Below the pieces are notes generated by a model. It had not been told where the DNA came from. It did not search any database and saw nothing but the letters and a program-made list of their open reading frames with translations. 60,000 nucleotides of DNA from Tubiluchus corallicola (Eukaryota > Priapulida > Priapulimorpha > Priapulimorphida > Tubiluchidae): assembly GCA_030141605.1 (NCBI GenBank), contig JAQGDQ010000011.1:1178066-1238065 (forward strand), in the 5' to 3' direction. A program made the position numbers and the translations under genes. The first letter of the stretch is position 1. Each line of letters starts with the position of its first letter. Below are positions 10,830 through 22,685 of this stretch, piece after piece.

Positions 10830-11411
10830 AGCAGAGGGTAGCAAATAGCAGAGGGTAGTAAAAAGCATCGGATAACAAACAGCAGAGGGTAGCAAACAGC
10901 AGAGGGTAGCAAACAGCAGAGGGTAGCAAAGAGCAAAGGGTAGCAAAAAGTAGAGGGTAGCAAAGACCAAAGGGTAGCAAACAACAGAGGGTAGCAAAAA
11001 GCATCGGATAGCAAACAGCAGAGGGTAGCAAAGAGCAAAGGGTAGCTAAAAGTAGAGGGTGACAAGGAGCAGAGGGTAGCAGAGAGCAGAAGGTAGTAAA
11101 GAGCAAAGAGTAGCAAAGAGTAGAGGGTAGCAAACAGCAGATTGTAACAAAGAGGAGAGGGTAGTAAACAGCTATGTGTAGCTGAGAGCAGAGGATAGCA
11201 AAGAAGAGTAGATAGCAGAGAGCAAAGGGTAACAAAGAGCAGAGGGTAGCAAAGAGGAGAGGGTAGAAAATAGCAAAGTGCAGCTGAGAGCAAAGAGGAG
11301 TAGGTAGCAGAGCGCAGAGGGTAGCAAAGAGGAGTGGGTAGCAGAGAGCAGAGGGTAGCAAAGAGGAATAGCCAGCAGAGAGCAGAGGGTAGCAAAGAGC
11401 AGTGGGTGGCA
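10830..11411. repeat. 17-bp minisatellite, about 34 copies
   Basis: The unit is close to AGCAAAGAGCAGAGGGT (17 bases). Because 17 is not a multiple of three, the array opens all three minus-strand frames with the same cycling peptide (LLPSALCYPLLFAT-like). This explains the long minus-strand ORFs of up to 236 codons without any gene. Confidence 0.9.
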
Positions 11412-11955
11412 CACAATTACAAGTAAGGCATTTTTTTACAAAAACATAGAAATAAGAACAGCAATTAAACTTGTGCAAAAGAAATTACAGCAATCTAGTT
11501 AAATTCTGACATTATAACAATAGCAAACTACTCTCAATTGTTTAATTCCTTTGATTTACTAGTTGAGAAAAGCTGTTCGTACTTTAAAGTATTATGCCTC
11601 CTGCAATAATATGCTTTAGTATACACTTTTCTGGCATGTTGGAAATACATGCACTTAAACACATAGTGAATTCATCATCCTGCTCTTGCATGTTACACAG
11701 ATTACACATTCTCCTATTAATAATGAATCGACTGCGTCAAATTTAAATTTGTCAGTAGAAATGGTTAGTTTATGACTGCCCAGCTTTACTTAGAAAAACT
11801 TGTTCTTTTGGTGTAATCCATTATACTCAAATACGTTTAAAATTTTAAGTCAATCTTTATAATTCTGTAGATACAACATAATCGGTTGGTATCAACTTCA
11901 TTGCTCCAATTCTGCTTAAATATATCTTTCTGCTTTAAATCTAAGGATAACTTTA
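11412..11955. other. No gene recognised; spacer between two satellite blocks
   Basis: AT-rich unique sequence separating the 17-bp minisatellite from its degenerate relative. Confidence 0.4.
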
Positions 11956-12090
11956 AAGAGAATAGAGTTTTGCAGAGAATAGAATTTTTCAAAGGGTAGA
12001 GTGTTGCAGAGAACAGATTTTTTCAGAGAACGGTTTGTAGATAATAGAATTTTGCAGAGACTTTTGCAGAGAACAACGATTTGCAAAGAT
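11956..12090. repeat. Degenerate 17-bp repeat block
   Basis: Units such as GCAGAGAATAGAATTTT recur at roughly 17-base spacing. They share GCAGAGAATAG/GCAGAGGGTAG character with the array at 10830-11411, so this looks like an older or diverged block of the same type. Confidence 0.5.
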
Positions 12091-12644
12091 GAGTTTTTGC
12101 AGGAGTTATGTTGTTATATATTGTTATCGATTTGTCTTTGCGTTTTGACTGACAGCTTGAAACTTGAAAGATAAAAATTGTACATAGAGGGTAGAAAACT
12201 AGAATTTCAGTGTGTCAAGTGCCTATAATCGTGCACCACTCGAAACTTGTTTTAGGAATCGACGAAAGCTCCCAGTGTCGACAGCACGTTTGTAAACTTG
12301 AACTTTCTGATGATCGCTACTTTTAAAACACGAAAAGTAGTCACTAAATCTGTTTTCAGGCGAAAACACTAATTAGTCAATCAAGAATTATTGATTTTTA
12401 GTTGCCATGCTGTGCCCAATGCTAATTATTTTTCCCTGAAGTAAACGTTTTTACAAAACCATGTCACTGTGTATAAAAATACAGAGTAAAGGGTCCTCAA
12501 TAGAAACAAAATTCTATTTAACAGATCTGAAGCTACTGTATATCAATGTATATAAACAATGCAAACAGAAACAGCTACTGAGCAAAACTGCCTCTCTAAT
12601 AAACAGTGAGATGTGGAGAAGAATAAGATTCCGGCTAAGAGACG

Positions 12645-14264
12645 TCTAACGCCTAGTCCACACGGTCCTTTAAAAGAATGACATTCAAAACACTGAACTC
12701 TGTCTATTTTCACTGTTTTCACTAACAGTTACTTTACGCATAACTATTTGTTGAATGAGTGTTCTCAAACTTCACTTCTGAAGTAGTGCAAAACGTCTTG
12801 TATATATCTATAAAACTTACACAAAGTCAACCACGGAAATGTCTACACTCACTCACTTACAAAATATGACTTATGCAGTCAATTTTTGTTACTACTTCAT
12901 CGTTTTAGTGACAGCTTGTCGTTTATAATAGTAGATGTCCTTTTCTGGCTGAGTCGCCAGCGCGTATTATTATTGGCTGCTCATTTCGAGAATGACGATC
13001 GACGCTGTCAAAAATCAGGCCCAGCTTGATATCGTAAAACTTAAATGATGTTCAAATTTCACCATCATTCTCGGCGCCAACGCGATCCTTCAACTTACAG
13101 TTGTCGGATACTGACAGTGTCTTGAATGATCGTGTGGACGGCTAATAACAGAGAAAATACGGACAGAAATACGTGTTGTAGACAGAAGAAATATCTAGTG
13201 TACAGATGCCATGCGAACTGAAACAACTTCTGGTCAAAAAAATCGAATGGACTGAAACAATGAGGAAGTTCAAAGAAGCAGTTTGGAAGGTAACAGCAAT
13301 AACGGAAAGATAACGAAGACAAAACAGTTTTGATAGACACTTACACTGTGTTGGATGCTGCCAAAAGAAGGTGGTTTGCACTTCAATATATCTGCCGGCC
13401 CAGCTTGCTATTGGCTTACGTGGAAATAGTAGTATTTTTCTACTCTAATTTGTTTAGTCGAGCCAATCGGGTCAACAAAGATATCTTTTTTTAGCGTGTG
13501 ATAAATTGGGCTTCCTAAATCCTAATGATAACATAGTCTCAAGAAAGAGTGGAGATCTTCCTTTTTGAAATGAGAGTTACTTCATTTAACGATGAGATTA
13601 AGCATTAAAACCGCCAGTTTCAAAGATTTTGGTGTATTCGATATGGATACAGTAACTTCTTTATATGAATTGTAATTGTAACTGATCATTGAAAGAGTAG
13701 TTTTGATAATATAATTAAATTTTCTTGTGGTAGAAATACTGCCGCGTTCATTTTCTTGGTTTTTTTGTCTTGAGGTAGATGGTATTAATTTTTCAATTAA
13801 GCGTCAGGGTTTTGATGTTTAGATACACGGGGGAAGGATGACCCAAAAAAGTGTAGAGGATTTTTTACGACGAGGCTCTTGAAGCCCTCGGTTTATAATA
13901 TCGTAGGCTAGACTTGCAAAGAGATTGCATGTATACGTTTAAATATTTAAGTTCGCATTTCTTCACTCTTCAGCTCCATACACACTGTGTATTATGTTTT
14001 AACAGGAACCAATGTCTCAACAAAAAACGATTGCATAAATTAAATTTTGTAAGTCCATGAGTGCAGAAATGCCCACGAGTGACTTTGTGTAAGTTTTATA
14101 GACTTATACAAGCCATTTTGGCACTACTTCAGAAGTGAAGTTTGAGAACACTCATTCAACAAATAGTTATGCGCAAAATAACTGTTAGTAAAAACGGATC
14201 GTGTAGACAGAGTTCAGTGTTTTGAAAGTCATCATTTTGAAAAACCGTGTGGACTAGGCGTTAG
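12645..14264. mobile_element. Composite element with about 200-bp inverted ends
   Basis: The outer 22 bases are perfect inverted copies (TCTAACGCCTAGTCCACACG and on at 12645; its reverse complement at 14243-14264). Similarity continues inward for about 200 bases on each side, including TTGAATGAGTGTTCTCAAAC and TTCACTTCTGAAGTAGTG. The left arm runs on into a complete family F copy. No ORF between the arms resembles a transposase. It is either one element with long inverted ends or two F copies joined head to head. Confidence 0.65.
12654..13145 (+). mobile_element. Element family F, copy 2
   Basis: It is bounded by TAGTCCACACGGTCC on the left and GATCGTGTGGACGGCTA on the right, which are inverted to each other. 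The internal landmarks match 9096-9830. It is nested in the 12645-14264 structure. Confidence 0.6.
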
Positions 14265-14990
14265 ATGCCTGTCGGTGAAGAATTAATTCACTTTGGTTTA
14301 GGAAATTACTGAAATTGCGCACAAGCAAGGAAGAACCTTGTCATTTTTAAGACGCTTTCAAAATCCTATAGCAAAAAGGCAAATTTCTTGAAAACTCATT
14401 CACATTATATATGAGGCATAGTTTGATTGGAAGGACCAATAATTGTTTTTTTACTGGAAGCACTAATAATTCTTTGTGTGTTTGCAGTACATCCGGCCTA
14501 CCCTGTAATTCATATCCGCCTTCTCTTCCTCTCATAATTTTTACGTTAGCTACATGCAGTTTAGGTTTTGGTTGAAAGGAGCACGTAGTTTGTATAGGGG
14601 TGTAATAAAACTACGCGCTTTCTGCCTCAGCTGCATGCCGACTGTATCGTAAAACTTTTACGATTGAGTTTATGGCCCTCTGTCCTGGCAAGTATGCATT
14701 GCAATTAACTCGGGCTCCTGATGTCTTTTGCCGTCTCCGATCATAAAAACATGGTTAAACTTCGCGATCCTTTTAAAAAGAGGGCACCCGCATGAACACA
14801 TTATATTGTACATAAAATTTACTATAATATAAATTTTTATTTCTATATAGGAAGTTGGCATTACCTGGATGTTGGTGTGTTGCCTTTAAAACTGGCCTTA
14901 GGTAATGCGACACTCTTTGATCTTTTTTAGGCCGTGACTGTGACGATGTTTGGGTAGAGTAAATGGTAAAAAAAGGCGGAAGCAGCTGCG
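14265..14990. other. No gene recognised
   Basis: Short minus-strand open frames at 14347-14535 and 14670-14861 lack any known motif. Confidence 0.4.
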
Positions 14991-14994
14991 CGCG

Positions 14995-15590
14995 AGTGCA
15001 GGAGAGAGAGAGAGAGAGAAAGAACCAGGAAGAAAGAAAGAAAACGACAGAGTGTGAGAGGGAACTAGAGCGGGCGGAGAAAGAGAAACAAAAAAGACAG
15101 AAAGAGGGTGAGAGAAAGAAAGAGAGGAAGAAGTGGAGAGAGGGCACATAAAGTGAAGAGAGAAAGACAGGGGAGAGAGAAACAGAAAAGGATAGAAAAA
15201 AGGAGAAGGGAAAAAAGAGTGAAAGAAACGGAAAAGAGAGGAGAAAAAGAAAACAGAAAAAAGCAAGAGAAAGACAGAACTAGAGAGGGCAGAGATATAG
15301 AAACAGAAAAATACAGAGCGAGGGGAAAAGAAAAAGAAGAGAGAAAGAAGCACAAAAAGAGAGGCGAGAAATAAAACAGAGAAAGAAAAGGAGAGAGAGA
15401 GACTTTCTCCATGCAGGGCGGAGAGAGAAACAGAAAAAGACAGAAAAGGGTGAGAAGGAAAGAAAGAGAAAAATAAACGTAAACAGGGGGTGAGAAAGGG
15501 AAGAAATAGAGAGAAAGGGCGCTATAGAGGGAGGAAAGAAATACAAACAGCTAGAAGATGGGAAGAAAGAAAAAAGAGAAAATTATACCT
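14995..15590. repeat. Long polypurine (GA-rich) tract on the plus strand
   Basis: Nearly 600 bases are dominated by GAGA and GAAA on the plus strand, with very few pyrimidines. The Ser/Leu/Phe-rich and Glu/Arg/Lys-rich ORFs in every frame are by-products of this composition. Confidence 0.9.
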
Positions 15591-16609
15591 AAACAAACCT
15601 ATGGATACGACCTGACAATTTGCCGAGGAAAACTCAGTAATTATAAAATGATTAATCAACGCGAGACATTCAATAATTACACATGAAAGACATTAATTAA
15701 ATGGAAACGGTGAAAAGTTCAGGCGATGATCACGTGCCATGTGATGGTTATTTACTGGCTTTTAAACTGGATCTCCATTTAACTATGATTTAGGAAAGAT
15801 CAATGTTTGTTTAACGTTTACCTTACCTAGCTGAACGTATTGTACGAGACGTCAATTTCATAATTTTTTTTCATAAAACGAAATGATTTTTTCACAGAAT
15901 AGAAATCTATTACTACTAACAGCTGTATATTTTCGAGTAGAATGTACTAAAAGCAATTAGGAACAGCTTAAGACTACGTTTAATGTTCGCAAATTATTGA
16001 TCGTTACGTAATTATGATTACGTAATAATCTTTGATAAAAAAAGGAGCAACACGCGTAACTCCTAGGTGTTTTAACAACTTTTACTTTTAAAATAAATTA
16101 ATCCGGAATGCGAAGCATTGGGTTATTTGCCTGTTTATTTTTTCCTGTCCAACTCACTGCATGTGTCGTTTAAAACTCTATTTAATATGGTAAGAATGTA
16201 ATATTGTGCCATTGTCGACATCATCTACTCAAAGAGCTTTTCCTAATGAAACAATAGCTGACCGTCGAGAAATCAGTCGTATATCGGACGGAAATAAATT
16301 TTTGGAAAAAGCAATCCGTGATGGCCACACTTCAAGGCATGACGATCAAGACAATGTAAAAACTCGGCTGAAATGATGGTAATAAGCTGCTGTTTATAGA
16401 TTAAATATACGTGCTTACAGTTGACACAGAACCCAAATTTTGATAAAAATGTAATACGAATCGTTCGCCTCACTGCGAGTAAATGACAAAGTTTTGTATT
16501 ACATGAACAAAAACTACGACACGGCGAGATAAGCAGCTCTGTAAAGTTATTCACAAGTTAGTAACCCCATAAAACATCCATAGGTAAAGAAAAGACAAGA
16601 AAAAACACA
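15591..16609. other. No gene recognised
   Basis: The minus-strand frame at 16273-16554 (93 codons) shows no recognisable domain. Confidence 0.4.
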
Positions 16610-16771
16610 ACTTTTCAATCCACCACTGAAAATTATCGTCAGATGAAAAATAAAAAAGCGTTTATTAAGAACACATAAAAGAAGATTAAAAATTTGTGTT
16701 TCACGTGTTCTTAATTTTCTCTTTATTTGTTATATTACCTGAAGATACTCTTCAGTGGTGGATTGAAATGT
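16610..16771. repeat. Fold-back repeat, arms about 33 bp
   Basis: The outer arms share TTTCAATCCACCACTGAA and its reverse complement. Further in, TTAAGAACAC pairs with GTGTTCTTAA. The whole can fold into an interrupted hairpin. It resembles a small MITE or the ends of a deleted element. Confidence 0.6.
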
Positions 16772-16839
16772 CGCATTTTTCTTTCCTTTTCGTTTGTTTG
16801 CTTTTCTTTTCTTTCCTTTTTCCCATTCTTTTCCTTTCT

Positions 16840-17052
16840 TTTTCTTGATTTTCTCTTCTCTTCTCTTCTCTTCTCTTCTCTTCTCTTCTCTTCTCTTCTC
16901 TTCTCTTCTCTTCTCTCCTCTCCTCTCCTCTCCTCTCCTCTCCTCTCCTCTTCTCTTCTCTTCTCTTCTCTTCTCTTCTTTTCTTTTCTTTTCTTTTTGC
17001 TTTTCTTTTCTTTTCTTTTCTATTCTATTCTTTCCTTTTCTTTTCTTTTTTG
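16840..17052. repeat. (TTCTC)n / (TCCTC)n pentanucleotide array
   Basis: The plus strand is an unbroken pyrimidine run of TTCTC, TCCTC and TTTTC pentamers. Ser/Leu/Phe ORFs here are artefacts of the repeat. Confidence 0.95.
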
Positions 17053-17085
17053 TTAATCGTTCTAATTCTTGTCACTAAGCATCAG

Positions 17086-17688
17086 TCCAGGGATCGGATT
17101 CACTAAGGCTCTTATGAACGAATTTATACGAACTATTTAACGCTACGCATGGATTCACTGAGCCAATCTTCGTAAAAATCTTCTTAAATTTGTTTGTAAC
17201 TTTGTGCAAGAACTAGAGCTTATACAATTTTGCAAAACAGAAACACAAAATAAACCTGTCTTAAACTTTGCAAGAGAGGCCTAGAGATGTTTTCTTGAGA
17301 GCAAGTTAGAATGACGCGTCTAGTATTAAGTAACCTACTACCTAGTGTTTATAATGTGCTCACAGAATCTGAGGTAGTATTTACATATGTGCCTCTAATA
17401 CTAAAATCTAATGAACGGTGCTGATAAAAGAGTCAAGAGAGTGTTATTTTCTACTATTGTGCTGTGATTACATATCAAAATCGGCGCCGAAGTAAACAAA
17501 CGCGCCGCGGACCCATGAAGATTTTTAGCAACGGCAGCGCAAAATGTTCTTACGAACAAAATAGATAAGACCTTTGTTCGAAGTTTTTCTGAATCGAACT
17601 TACGAAAGTTCGTACGAGCTTCTTAACTATTTGTGTACGAAATTTCTCAGGAACTTTCTTACGAACATTTTACTGAATCCTGCCCCAG
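17086..17688. mobile_element. MITE family G candidate
   Basis: The left end (CCAGGGATCGGATTCACTAA) and right end (TTACTGAATCCTGCCCCA) are imperfect inverted repeats. TTCGTAAGA-type motifs are repeated in both orientations just inside both ends. Only one copy lies in this window, so the call rests on the ends alone. Confidence 0.5.
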
Positions 17689-18600
17689 AGTTGTTATACA
17701 GTTATTATCTTAAGCTTCTATTGCAAAGTTGTGTCGGCTTTCAAAGAACGTAGTTTTTAGAGTCCGCTTAGCTTTAATCGTCCTAAGATTTTACCAATAA
17801 AGTGCACGTTTGTGCCTAGTCCACCAAAAAAGACTACTTTTGTAACTCGCAACTAGACTCCCAGAGTATTCCAAATGGAAAACAGACCTTGCCTTTTGCT
17901 CGAGTCTTTTATCAGCCGCAAATCCGTAATTTGAAATTATAATTATACATTAATGTAGTGTATAATTTCCACCCAGCAATGTATTGCCATCCCAATGTGC
18001 ACCGCTGGTATAATTATAATTTTATCGACAATTCTTTCAAACTTTGTCTATTGTTGCTAAGACCTTTAGATAGTTTTCTCGTGGAACTAACTCGACACCA
18101 GCAGCGCCAAATCCTCGCCTGCAACTACATCTCCATAATTACGTATAGCAAGTTTATGGTGATAAATCAAACTATGATAGCCACTCAATGACAAACTCGG
18201 TCGGTATGTCAAAAGATTTTAGTGGGCTGTAAAAGTCTAGTGCCGGTGACGGCAGTGAATGATGAATTGCCGTTACCGTGACAGGTCGATGAATACATGC
18301 AGAATCTTGCCTGCTTTTAAGATACTGTTTTTGATGTTCATTTCAGGGAAACCTGGATTGATTAATTCGGCGTCTTTGAAAGTGAGCATACAATGCATAC
18401 GCGGTTCTTTGTGATGCCTGGCAGAGAATATCTCAACCTGATTGATATGATTCGCATTACATACGTATGTTATAAACACGTAAATAAACAAATCAATGCT
18501 AAATACGCTGCAAATTAACAGATGCTGTGAGAATAGTGTTAAGGTATGACTACGCGAACTCACAAAGTTTTTTATTCATTTTTCATTATCTTCGTTGCTA
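17689..18600. other. No gene recognised
   Basis: ORFs at 17958-18191 (plus) and 18273-18563 (minus) show no domain. Confidence 0.4.
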
Positions 18601-18860
18601 GTTGATTCATCCATTCGTTCGTTCGTTTGTTAATTCATTCATTCATACAAACATACATCGATTAGTTTATTCATACATTCTTTCATTTACGTATACATTC
18701 AATCATTCATTCATAAATGCATTCATTTACACACTCGTATATTTATTTATTTATTCATTTATTTATTTATTTATTTATACATATTCGTGCATGCGTACAT
18801 TTATTCACTCACCCATTCGTTCATTCTTTTTCCTTTCTTTCTTTCTTTCATTCACCCGAG
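18601..18860. repeat. Degenerate (ATTC)n/(ATTT)n tetranucleotide region
   Basis: Imperfect CATT, TTCA and TTTA tetramers run through this stretch, giving a Phe/Ile/Tyr-rich pseudo-ORF (18602-18898) without coding meaning. Confidence 0.8.
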
Positions 18861-18936
18861 AATTCATGTTTCTTCAATTATTGATGATATTTGAATGAAT
18901 ATCAGCCCTGAATTATGAAGACATGAGCAAACGAAT

Positions 18937-19024
18937 GAGAAAAAATAAAGAAATGAGAAATAAATAGTTAAAGAGAGGAAGAGAAAAAATAAAGAAATGA
19001 GAAATAAATAGTTAAAGAGAGGAA
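18937..19024. repeat. 44-bp direct tandem duplication
   Basis: Two essentially identical units start with GAGAAAAAATAAAGAAATGA at 18937 and 18981. Confidence 0.85.
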
Positions 19025-20034
19025 GAAAGGAGAACAAAAGGAAGAATGGGAAACACACGGAAATAAGCAACAAAAAGAAACAATGATTGAGTTAACCAGT
19101 CAACCAACCAATTATCGGTCACATTAAAAATCATATAATCCCGCCACCTGTTGTCAAAAATATAACGAAGGAGCAAGATAACTAAAAATGTACGAAGGAT
19201 TTATTGTGGTTATGAATATCTTTCTAACTACAGAAAATTTTCTCTGACTTCAAGGTACTGCGCTGGGCAGCTGTTTTCCACCAACTTGACCAGCTGACCG
19301 TTGTCCAGAAATTACACTACGTCGAGTCATTAACTCGATACAGCAACCATTATGGTAGCCCGGCCCTGCTACTGATGATTGAATTGCGGTTTGTTTGTGT
19401 GGCTAATGTTAGAAGCGTCCCAAATGCCGGTCGTAAAGCGGTCGGCGGTGCGCCATAAAGTGGCGAATTCCTGAAGTCGCCGATGATGGCTACCGTGCAT
19501 CTTTAGAAATAAAAACAAAAGACTGTCTGTGTGTCTGTGCGTCGGTTAATAAACCTGACAAAACAAATAATTCCGCACAGCCGCAAACTGATTTATCATC
19601 GTCGCAAAAACTGAGAAAATTAAGGCGCCTAGGTCATAATTCTGTTCAAAAATTCAAGATGGCTGAGCGCATGCGCCATTAAGTTTCTTTTACGAAGTTT
19701 TAATTGTCATTATGGGAGGCAGTTTCAAGACGCCGCGTCATAAAAATGTTGATTTACGATTTGAAAGCAGGAATGCTGATCTCCAGTCGTAATCACCTCC
19801 ACACATGCATTTCTTCATAATGCTGATCTATGGTCGTAATCACTACCACCATCTGCACGTCTCTTCATTTTCAAAATAACAACGAAGGCCTGTCAGAGTT
19901 TAAAATTAATTTTAGTCTTGTACAATTTTTAATTGTAAGCTCCAACTCAACAAATTATAAGGACTTCTTTCTTTTCCTTCACCTTCTGTATGAGAGGAAA
20001 TGTTCGAATTTGCTTAAAGTGGAGGACAAGGGAA
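19025..20034. other. No gene recognised; contains a short tandem duplication
   Basis: At about 19769-19867 two diverged copies of a roughly 48-base unit (ATGCTGATCT, then GTCGTAATCAC) lie side by side. The rest has no recognised feature. Confidence 0.4.
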
Positions 20035-20430
20035 TTTTATAATATACCCCAAAGAACTTTTCCAAAAAACTATACAAAGAGATATTACTTTATCATTACA
20101 CTTACTTGTTTGATAATTGAAAATTCTTAATAATTTCAAATGTTCGCGCCACCTAATAAAACGGCACTTCATCGCCTCCCCAGTGTGTACCTCTGCTTCA
20201 CCAAAAACACATTATTGATCTTATTTTGACAATATAACGTAAGTTAAACTTTTGCTTAGTTGTGAAGTGTTTGCTACGAATGCTCTCATTATTTTTTCAA
20301 ACTTTTTACAATGTTTGTTTCAAACTAAACTTGTTTCAAACGACTTACCGTTAAAATGGCTATGCCTAACGGTCAGTTTAAATTTACGTTTTATAAATTA
20401 AAGTTACTGCTAATACAAGCCCTGTATGTA
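20035..20430 (+). mobile_element. MITE family C, copy 2
   Basis: Family landmarks occur in order: CCCAAAGAACTTTTCCAAA, GCGCCACCTAATAAAACGGC, CCCAGTGTGTACCTCTG, AATGCTCTCATTATTTTTTC, and CTTGTTTCAAACGACTTACC. Confidence 0.65.
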
Positions 20431-20938
20431 AGAAAACAGAACGTTTCAAGATGAATCTTTAGTTTTGTGTGTTCTTATCCTTTAGCACTTGACCTGTCGG
20501 TAAAGTAATCTTCTAGCAAGAGAATATAACGTTTTCAATGGTTCAACAAGTAGTCTAACTTGAAGCTGGTATGTGCTACCTATCGTGAACTAAAGGTGTT
20601 CTCGCGAAATCACAGACCAGATGAATATCAAGACTCCGTTTCCCAATGTTACAACTCGTTTCTGTCCTGCTAGACAAAAAATGTTCAAAAATTGATTACA
20701 ACGGTCGAGGTAAGCGTACATGAAAAAGGAAGAAATTGCAAAGAAATAAACATAATTTGTTGAGGAAAATTTGGGTTTTTTGTGAAACAATAAATTGAAA
20801 ATCATATGGAATTGAAGGAAATGAAATGCAGTTAACGCAAGATTCCTTTTGGACTGCGGGCTGCATTGCTGCCATAGCAGCATGTCTTTTACAAGCAACG
20901 TAATAGGTTCTTTTGGAGTTTTTTGTTAGTTTGCTTGT

Positions 20939-20965
20939 TTGTGTGTGTGTCTGTCTGTCTGTCTA

Positions 20966-21016
<51 letters not shown>

Positions 21017-21168
21017 GCCTGCATGCATGCATGCATGCATGCATGCATGTATGTATGTATGTATGTATGTATGTATGTATGTATGTATGTATGTATGTAT
21101 GTATGTATGTATGTATGTATGTATGTATGTATGTATGTATGTATGTTTATTTGTTTGTTTGTTTGTTT
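20939..21168. repeat. Compound tetranucleotide array
   Basis: The array changes from (GTCT)n to (GCAT)n to (GTAT)n to (GTTT)n. It opens all frames with Cys/Val/Tyr/Met-rich pseudo-proteins that are not genes. Confidence 0.95.
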
Positions 21169-21329
21169 GCTCACTCGTCTATTTATTCATTTGTTTATTC
21201 ATTTATTAAATCGACTGTTGGTTTTTTAATCATTGTTTATTTATTCATTCACTTATTTTTTCAATCATTTAATGATTCATTCATCCATTCGTTAATTTAT
21301 CCGTCCATTCATTCATTCAATCGGAAGTC

Positions 21330-21485
21330 CTGCTGACAAGACACTACATAGCAGCGTCCAATTTTTTGCTGGATTACAGCTGTGTTTATCTATCACGAGG
21401 ACAGATTTCTTTTATTTTAGATTTCTGCCTACCCAGTGTCTACAACAGACGTAATGGGCATATGATGATGATGATGATGATGACA
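21330..21485 (+). mobile_element. LINE 3'-end-like repeat, copy 1
   Basis: It shares with 28155-28290 the order ATAGCAGCGTCCA, TTTTTTGCTGGATTAC, GCTGTGTTTATCT, TTCTGCCT and CCAGTGTCTACAA, and ends in (ATG)n. A conserved 3' region with a short microsatellite tail is typical of truncated non-LTR retrotransposon copies. No coding part remains. Confidence 0.5.
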
Positions 21486-22195
21486 TATATTCTTTTCTTT
21501 ATTTCTTCATTCCTTGAAAAACGTCATTGGATTAACAAAATCGTGCTATAATTTTTAGTAAATGGTAGTGATTTCTCTGCCAATGTATCCAACTTTTTTG
21601 AAAGTTCGCGTCATGACTACTTTGGCACACGTAGCGCTCCTTTATATTATTATAAACCCAAACTTTAACTTTTCCTTTGTTTTCCATCCTGTTGTGGCAT
21701 TCTGCACTGTTTTTGGCAACAATAGTTCAAATTTACTTTCTCCATGCAGATCTGTGCATTTGTGACAGAACGCCAGCGAATTTTTCTACTCTAGCAGTTA
21801 TCTCTAGAATCTTTCACAATAGCTGCTCTGGACCCGCTAAAAGATCCGATATAATATCGTAATAAACTGCGGAGTAATTTATTTTTCGTCGAATTTACGA
21901 TTCTTAATATTATTTTTACTAGAATTACGAGCGGCCGTAAAAAATGTGCTTAAGCAATAAATCAAATCATTTTCTTCGTTCAAATGACCAAACATGACAC
22001 GTAATGATCACATCAGTATACACTGAATACAGCCAAGTAACGTCCTTCATACTGAAACATATAAACAGCCAAATCTTGACGACCACTGACGAGATTTTAA
22101 CTGCCGACAGCTGTTCATAAAATCACTACAGATTCGATTCTCTTCGCTTTCTGTTCGTCTTCTTCTTCTTTCACGGAAGAAAATTACTATTTGCT

Positions 22196-22685
22196 AAAGG
22201 AAAACAGGATGATTTTTCATATTCCACCCAATTTTGAGGTACGGCAAAAAGTATACATTTCAGCACCTGTAATAATGCCAAAGGATTTCTGATTTTTAAA
22301 ATGTAGGTTAAAACCTTAATTAATGGTGGGCAAGCCCAACTATTGAACATAATTTTCAACAGCACAAACATTTCAGGAGCGAATTGCATGTTTTTGCGAA
22401 AGCGGAAATTGAAGTACAATGCTACTGCACAACATTTAGTATGGCGTACAAAAAATTTAAGTTTAAAATTCAAATTTTAAGTTTACTGCTGGCTCACGCA
22501 TGAGTCCTTGAACTGCTATACTCACGCATGAGCTTTCAAACTGTGCACTACGTCACAATTGAACACCTCTAACTGAGAGGTACGGCGTCTGTTTTTTGTG
22601 CAATGCTTTTCCGACATGCAGAAGCTAGTACTCATACCCAATGAACTAGCGAATGACGAACTGCATGGCGAACTTCTTTTAACTA
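22196..22685 (-). mobile_element. MITE family A, copy 3 (truncated)
   Basis: The low end has CTAAAGGAAAACAGGATGAT, and the landmarks follow in minus orientation up to AACTAGCGAATGACGAACT. The outer end present in copies 1 and 2 is missing. Confidence 0.7.

Noticed and set aside
10706-11478. Long minus-strand ORFs (up to 236 codons) with cycling Leu-Pro-Ser-Ala-Leu-Cys-Tyr peptide
   Set aside because: They are a by-product of the 17-base tandem repeat, which leaves several overlapping frames open with the same cycling peptide; no gene signal remains once the repeat is removed.
14773-15546. Ser/Leu/Phe-rich (minus) and Glu/Arg/Lys-rich (plus) ORFs
   Set aside because: Pure consequence of the GA-rich tract; both strands and all frames are open.
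16727-17078. Phe/Leu/Ser-rich ORFs that look like membrane proteins
   Set aside because: They translate the TTCTC/TCCTC pentamer array.
18601-18898. Plus-strand ORF with hydrophobic Phe/Ile/Tyr runs
   Set aside because: Translation of a degenerate ATTC/ATTT tetranucleotide stretch.
20913-21336. Cys-Met-Tyr-Val-rich ORFs on both strands
   Set aside because: They translate GTCT/GCAT/GTAT tetranucleotide arrays.
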